In this document: one piece after another, positions 7,106-10,477 of the stretch
How the letters are laid out: the number at the start of each line of letters is the position of its first letter
How positions within the stretch are numbered: the first letter of the stretch is position 1
Assembly (NCBI GenBank): GCA_020426085.1
Contig: JAGQQP010000096.1
Span: forward strand, 1-10,477
Length of the DNA stretch: 10,477 nt
Reading direction: 5' to 3'
From: Planctomycetaceae bacterium
GTDB taxonomy: Bacteria > Planctomycetota > Planctomycetia > Planctomycetales > Planctomycetaceae
The notes under the pieces: model-generated
Databases searched by the model: none
Seen by the model: only the letters and a program-made list of their open reading frames with translations
Told to the model about the DNA's origin: nothing
Program-made: the position numbers and the translations under genes

Positions 7106-7112
7106 ACAATCT
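7096..7112. promoter_or_regulatory. FadR/GntR-type operator palindrome
   Basis: AGATTGT-CAT-ACAATCT is a perfect 7-bp inverted repeat around a 3-nt centre. Its core TTGTCATACAA fits the TnGTnnnACnA pattern known for operators of the FadR subfamily of GntR regulators. It lies in the intergenic region between the divergent FadR-type regulator gene and the PLP enzyme-aldolase operon, overlapping candidate promoter elements in both directions. The sequence is seen directly; binding by the neighbouring regulator is inferred. Confidence 0.8.
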
Positions 7113-7124
7113 ATTGATTTATAG

Positions 7125-7130
7125 TATAAT
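7125..7130 (+). promoter_or_regulatory. Candidate second -10 element for the GntR gene
   Basis: A perfect TATAAT. The nearest -35-like sequence, TTGTCA at 7099-7104, is 20 nt away, longer than ideal, and lies within the operator. It is an alternative or additional start for the regulator gene. Confidence 0.4.
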
Positions 7131-7254
7131 GTGGATGCAGCGACAATGAACTCCTCTTCTGGAATTTCATACCAAATTTAACCTGACCGTCTGCACTCAC
7201 TCTGAACCGCATTTCAACTGCCATCTATGGCGCTCGCAGGAAAGCAGTGAATCA

Positions 7255-8007
7255 ATGGAAGTATCGCGTGACGATATCTCGATTTCTTCAACGGAATCAC
7301 GAACTTTGAGCGCTGAACTTGCTGACCATCTTTGTGAACGTATTCGCAGCAAACGCCTTGCTCCCGGCGATCGATTGGGAACCGAAGCGGAACTGGCTGA
7401 TCAGTTTGGTGTCTCTCGAACGGTTGTACGTGAAGCCGTCGGTTCACTCAGAGGACTGGGTGTGGTCGTTGGCCGACAGGGACGCGGGCTCTGTGTCGCG
7501 GAAGCCGATAATTTTTCTGATGTTCTCAGAAAAGCACTGGTCCCCCAGGTTGCCAGTCCCCAGGGTTGGCGAGAACTGCAGCAGTTACGCGCGGTGATCG
7601 AAATCGGCTCTATTGCTCTGGCCGTCGAATTGATTACCTCAGAAGAAATCATCCGCCTGCAGACCATTGTCTCTGAAATGAAGCGCGTGATGAAAAAAAT
7701 AAAGCAGGACCCCAAGAGGGCCAGTAAAGCATATAAAGAAATGGATTGCCTGTTTCACCAGACGATTCTTGCCGCCTCGCACGGCAACTTTGTCAAACAG
7801 TTTCATGGTGTTTTGCTGGATTACTTTCATGCAGGTGACCTGTATGGTCATCCCCCTACGACGAAGGGTCTCCGGCAACATGAACAAATTGCAAACGCCA
7901 TTGCCGATAGGGATACCGATCTGGCAACCAGATATTTGACGGACCACCTGAAACCACAATTAAAAGCTCCAACGGAACAAACAACGGAGACGAACGAGTC
8001 GCTCTGA
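7255..8007 (+). CDS. FadR-subfamily GntR transcriptional regulator
   Basis: A protein of 250 residues. ATG 7255 follows AGGAAAG (7238-7244) by 10 nt. Residues about 17-82 are a winged helix-turn-helix of the GntR type: LADHLCERIRSKRLAPGDRL, then TEAELADQFGVSRTVVREAV as the recognition helix region, then the wing VVGRQGRGLCV. Residues about 105-232 are a helical FCD ligand-binding domain. Likely metal or ligand residues are D164 and H168 (the D-x3-H pattern in MDCLFH), H209 (RQHEQI) and H231. FCD domains usually bind organic acids and commonly use a metal. The 18-residue tail is polar and probably disordered. It diverges from the PLP enzyme-aldolase operon with a palindromic operator between them, so it is probably the local repressor or activator, responding to a substrate or intermediate of that pathway. 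Ligand unknown. Confidence 0.92.
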   Translation: MEVSRDDISISSTESRTLSAELADHLCERIRSKRLAPGDRLGTEAELADQFGVSRTVVREAVGSLRGLGVVVGRQGRGLCVAEADNFSDVLRKALVPQVASPQGWRELQQLRAVIEIGSIALAVELITSEEIIRLQTIVSEMKRVMKKIKQDPKRASKAYKEMDCLFHQTILAASHGNFVKQFHGVLLDYFHAGDLYGHPPTTKGLRQHEQIANAIADRDTDLATRYLTDHLKPQLKAPTEQTTETNESL

Positions 8008-8105
8008 CAATAAAATACAGAAATTGATACTACGATACCTCAGGCGCGGATATCGAAACAAATACAACAGCTTCAGCTTGATGAATTTGATTCCTGCAAA
8101 CCTTA

Positions 8106-8129
8106 GACAGAACCCGTTCAAGTTCTGTC
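8106..8129 (+). terminator. Hairpin after the GntR gene
   Basis: GACAGAAC (8106-8113) pairs perfectly with GTTCTGTC (8122-8129) around an 8-nt loop, 98 nt after the GntR stop. Only a weak T tract (CTTTA) follows, so it is a possible terminator rather than a clear one. A second hairpin with a bulged G (CACCTG 8145-8150, CAGGGTG 8156-8162) lies just after and is followed by an AT-rich stretch. Either could separate the regulator from the DUF1559 gene. Confidence 0.45.
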
Positions 8130-8173
8130 CCGCTTTAGTAGATGCACCTGTGTGCCAGGGTGATTATATCGTT

Positions 8174-8179
8174 TATAAT
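8174..8179 (+). promoter_or_regulatory. Candidate -10 element of the second DUF1559 gene
   Basis: A perfect TATAAT, 30 nt before ATG 8210. No good -35 is visible at 16-18 nt spacing. A start near 8186 would give a leader of about 24 nt containing the GGAG ribosome binding site (8198-8201). Confidence 0.4.
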
Positions 8180-8209
8180 TTCTGAGTTTCGTTTGATGGA
8201 GATGGTTCA

Positions 8210-9121
8210 ATGTTCCTGATTAATAGCGAAAAACGACATCGCGGATTTACTCTGATTGAGTTGCTGGTGGTAATAGCCATCATCGCCATCCTGATTGCCC
8301 TCTTACTGCCAGCGGTCCAGCAGGCCCGGGAAGCAGCACGCCGCTCCTCCTGTAAAAACAATTTCAAACAGGTCGGACTGGCTTTACACAACTACCATGA
8401 CACATTCACGGCCTTTCCCATTGGAGCTGGCATCAGTGGAGGATGTAGTGGATACTCGGGAGCCCATATGTTTTCCTGGGGCGTCAGAATTCTCCCGTAC
8501 CTTGATCAGACCAATATTTATAACAATCTCAACTTTTCCGGATCGACTCCATTCGTACCCACAAACTTCAGTTCCAGCACCTGCCTTGCGACAGTCCCGC
8601 CTTTTATCTGCCCCAGTAATCCACAACCGGATGTGATCGTGAATCGTGCCGGGACATTTGCAGGGGCATTGCCGGACGGAATGGGACGCACGGACATGGG
8701 AGGGGTTGCCGACTCCATCAGCTGGAAATGTAACAGTGGCACTGGAGTACGTCCGACGTCTGTTGGTAATGGCATCCTGTTTGCTATCTCACGTGTCAAA
8801 ATGCGTGACATCATCGATGGTGCCAGCAATACCCTGATGGTCGGAGAGGTCACAGGATCGCTCTCCTCATCCGGACTTAACGGAAACTCTTACACAGGCT
8901 ACGATGTCTTTGACACCAGCAATGGGATCAACAGCATCGACACTGTTCCCGGCGGTGGCACATTTGCTTTTCGCCCACAGGGGTTCTCCAGTTTTCACGT
9001 TGGTGGTGCCCACTTCGTCCTCGGCGATGGATCCGTCCGCTTCATCTCGGAAAACATTGATCAAGGCACACTGTCTGCAATCACCACCCGCAATGGACGT
9101 GAAGTCGTAGGCGAATTCTAA
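8210..9121 (+). CDS. DUF1559 pseudopilin-like secreted protein (second copy)
   Basis: A protein of 303 residues. ATG 8210 follows GGAG (8198-8201) with 8-nt spacing. The basic leader (KRHRG) ends at Gly12; prepilin peptidase should cut before F13, and E17 is the conserved +5 glutamate. The hydrophobic helix and [11 protein letters not shown] segment are almost identical to the copy at 2000-2971, then [18 protein letters not shown]263 and D273-G274 form the C-terminal H-X9-DG motif, followed by [11 protein letters not shown]. Between these conserved ends the protein differs strongly from the first copy and contains several cysteines and a Gly/Ser-rich centre. It is followed after 149 nt by a lipoprotein gene and then a sialidase-like gene. 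DUF1559 gene plus small 'VTLNG' lipoprotein is a frequent planctomycete pairing, from memory. It is probably an envelope or surface protein; its function is not established. Confidence 0.93.
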   Translation: MFLINSEKRHRGFTLIELLVVIAIIAILIALLLPAVQQAREAARRSSCKNNFKQVGLALHNYHDTFTAFPIGAGISGGCSGYSGAHMFSWGVRILPYLDQTNIYNNLNFSGSTPFVPTNFSSSTCLATVPPFICPSNPQPDVIVNRAGTFAGALPDGMGRTDMGGVADSISWKCNSGTGVRPTSVGNGILFAISRVKMRDIIDGASNTLMVGEVTGSLSSSGLNGNSYTGYDVFDTSNGINSIDTVPGGGTFAFRPQGFSSFHVGGAHFVLGDGSVRFISENIDQGTLSAITTRNGREVVGEF

Positions 9122-9257
9122 ATCGAATCTACAGTTACATTCTGCATCTTGATTGATCGGCAGTTCAATTCGCAGCCTGACCCCGTTCAGGGAGTCGCGA
9201 TTTGAGTTCCTGTAATACACATTCAAGCAGGGAGTTACAGAATCGATCCTACTATTG

Positions 9258-9265
9258 AAAGGAGG
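9258..9265 (+). promoter_or_regulatory. Near-perfect Shine-Dalgarno of the lipoprotein gene
   Basis: AAAGGAGG, 5 nt before ATG 9271. It is the strongest ribosome binding site in the window and suggests high translation of the lipoprotein. Confidence 0.8.
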
Positions 9266-9270
9266 CAGAA

Positions 9271-9696
9271 ATGCCTGAACTGAAAACGATATTATGCATC
9301 CTGACCAGTCTGCTGCTGGTCGGCTGTGGCGGAGTCAGCGATGCTCCCGACCGCCGTGTTGTCACGGGAAACGTCACACTGAATGGCACGCCGCTTGAGG
9401 GAGGCGTCATTCGCTTTCTCCCTCAACCCACCGGTCCCATTGCTGCGGGAAAAATTCGTGATGGCAAATACGAAGTTACGAATAAAGGGGGTGTCCCTCT
9501 GGGAAAACACAAGGTTGAAATCAAAGGCACCCCGATCCTTCCCGACGATACTACCGGTATGTCTCTCGGTGAGATTGATGCAGCTACCAAACCTGCCATC
9601 AACGTTCCCGAAAAATACTACAAAGACTCTCAACTGGAAGCGACAGTCGAAGCGGGAAGCGACCCGTTTCAGGTCAACTTTGAACTGAAAGACTGA
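9271..9696 (+). CDS. Transthyretin/carboxypeptidase-regulatory-like lipoprotein
   Basis: A protein of 141 residues. It has a lipoprotein signal peptide with a hydrophobic core and lipobox L-V-G-C, making Cys19 the lipidation site. The rest fits a single beta-sandwich of the carboxypeptidase-regulatory/transthyretin-like type: VTGNVTLNGTPLEGGVIRFLP (about 32-52), IRDGKYEVTNKGGVPLGKHKVEIKG (about 62-86), and a C-terminal strand. The opening 'G-x-V-T-L-x-G-x-P-L-x-G' pattern is very common in small planctomycete lipoproteins, which are often found beside DUF1559 genes. It has no catalytic residues and is probably structural or carbohydrate/protein-binding at the membrane. It is 36 nt upstream of the sialidase-like gene and probably co-transcribed with it; co-transcription with the DUF1559 gene, 149 nt upstream, is possible. 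Confidence 0.88.
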   Translation: MPELKTILCILTSLLLVGCGGVSDAPDRRVVTGNVTLNGTPLEGGVIRFLPQPTGPIAAGKIRDGKYEVTNKGGVPLGKHKVEIKGTPILPDDTTGMSLGEIDAATKPAINVPEKYYKDSQLEATVEAGSDPFQVNFELKD

Positions 9697-9732
9697 ATCA
9701 CAACGAAAAAAATTGAATTAAGGCTTATAGAA

Positions 9733-10477
9733 ATGTTAATACGCTTCACGACCTTCTGCTTCTTCATTGTTGTCACTGTTTCCATAACCACAGCCCGGGC
9801 AGAGTGGAATCATCCCCAGACGAAAAAACTCCCACACCAGCATCTGGGCCCCTTCATCAAACTTCAGGATGGCAGCCTGCTGGCTCCAGATGCAAAACAG
9901 TCTCTCATCAGCACTGATCAGGGTAAAACCTGGTCATCGACGCCTCTGTATCAGGAGCCTGCAAAGTTTCAGACCAGCAATGAACGCGCACTGATTCAGA
10001 CGAAAAAAGGAACCATCATCCTCGCATTCATGAACCTGGCGGAACGGAAATTCAACTGGAACGATAAACTGGGAGGGCCGCAGTCCGACTGTTACCTGCC
10101 CGTGTATATTGTCCGCAGTACCGATAACGGAAAGTCGTGGCTCACCCCGCAGATACTGCAGGATCATGGCTGGTGCGGCGCGGTTCGCAGTATCATTCAG
10201 ACAAGCTCCGGTCGCATTATCGTCGTTGTCTCTCAAGCGATTGCTAATCCGGGACGACACGTCATGCTGACCTATTATTCCGATGATGAAGGCGCCACCT
10301 GGAACCACAGTAACATGATCGACCTTGGTGGCTCAGGCGATCATGACGGCGCTATGGAAGGAACAATCGTGGAACTGAAGAATGGTCGCATTTATGCTTT
10401 GATCCGCACAAAATTCGGACGCTTCTGGGAAGCCTTCTCCACCGACGAAGGCGCCTCTTGGAGAACCATCCAACCTT
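9733..10477 (+). CDS. Secreted sialidase-like (BNR/Asp-box) protein, N-terminal part
   Basis: The gene runs off the right edge; 248 residues are visible. ATG 9733 follows AAGG (9720-9723) by 9 nt. A signal peptide is present (hydrophobic TTFCFFIVVTVSITT, likely cleavage ARA|EW at about 23). Four Asp-boxes (S-x-D-x-G-x-T/S-W) mark successive beta-propeller blades: STDQGKTW (60-67), STDNGKSW (129-136), SDDEGATW (183-190) and STDEGASW (236-243). E209 in the segment AMEGTIVELKNGR and R225 in LIRTKFGR resemble the Glu and Arg seen in the 'EPxxxELxDGR...RT' region of planctomycete exo-sialidase-like proteins. This points to a glycoside hydrolase of the sialidase superfamily. True sialic acid cleavage is not shown, and related members act on other acidic sugars or only bind. 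The C-terminal catalytic residues lie outside the window. Confidence 0.85.
   Translation, partial: MLIRFTTFCFFIVVTVSITTARAEWNHPQTKKLPHQHLGPFIKLQDGSLLAPDAKQSLISTDQGKTWSSTPLYQEPAKFQTSNERALIQTKKGTIILAFMNLAERKFNWNDKLGGPQSDCYLPVYIVRSTDNGKSWLTPQILQDHGWCGAVRSIIQTSSGRIIVVVSQAIANPGRHVMLTYYSDDEGATWNHSNMIDLGGSGDHDGAMEGTIVELKNGRIYALIRTKFGRFWEAFSTDEGASWRTIQP

Noticed and set aside
7227..7250. Seven-codon mini-ORF (MALAGKQ) ending 4 nt before the GntR start
   Set aside because: It has no ribosome binding site and no regulatory codon pattern; probably chance, though the position is suggestive.
8867..9226. Antisense open frame of 119 codons over the end of the second DUF1559 gene
   Set aside because: It overlaps the conserved H-X9-DG region and has no ribosome binding site or family features.
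9934..10308. Antisense open frame of 124 codons inside the sialidase-like gene
   Set aside because: The plus strand carries four Asp-boxes in frame, so the antisense frame is a shadow.

Overview
The window looks like a chromosomal segment from a Planctomycetota bacterium. Two proteins carry the DUF1559 type II pseudopilin layout: a nearly invariant prepilin N-terminus starting [10 protein letters not shown] and a C-terminal H-X9-DG motif. This family is heavily expanded in planctomycetes. Other typical companions are a PQQ-like propeller protein, a short 'VTLNGTPLEGG' lipoprotein, a sialidase-like protein and a neutral ceramidase-like protein. The moderate GC content would suit a Gimesia-like lineage, but that is an inference from memory of similar genes and was not tested. 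No rRNA, tRNA, CRISPR array, insertion sequence or phage gene was seen.

Layout. Positions 1-381 (+) hold the C-terminus of a PQQ-like beta-propeller protein. Positions 556-1473 (+) encode a secreted EF-hand protein with a His/Arg-rich linker. It converges on a small lipoprotein (1529-1909, -), and a perfect 12-bp hairpin between the two probably ends transcription from both sides. Upstream of the lipoprotein is a DUF1559 pseudopilin-like gene (2000-2971, -), which has its own strong hairpin plus T6 terminator. A 542-bp AT-rich gap with no convincing gene follows. Next is a secreted neutral/alkaline ceramidase-like protein (3514-4926, +).

Positions 4944-8007 form a small metabolic locus. A fold-type II PLP enzyme resembling threonine synthase (5884-6936, -) and a DapA-family aldolase/lyase (4944-5858, -) form a two-gene operon. 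A FadR-type GntR regulator (7255-8007, +) diverges from them. The region between carries a perfect 7-3-7 palindrome, AGATTGTCATACAATCT, at 7096-7112. It fits the FadR-subfamily operator pattern TnGTnnnACnA and overlaps candidate promoter elements in both directions. The aldolase keeps the Schiff-base lysine and catalytic tyrosine but lacks residues needed by true dihydrodipicolinate synthase. A regulated amino-acid or keto-acid catabolic function is therefore more likely than lysine biosynthesis.

The right end (8210-10477, +) carries a second DUF1559 protein, a transthyretin/carboxypeptidase-regulatory-like lipoprotein with a near-perfect ribosome binding site, and the N-terminal part of a secreted sialidase-like protein with four Asp-boxes. 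The last gene is cut by the window edge. The most notable signal in the window is the FadR operator and the two-enzyme operon it appears to control.
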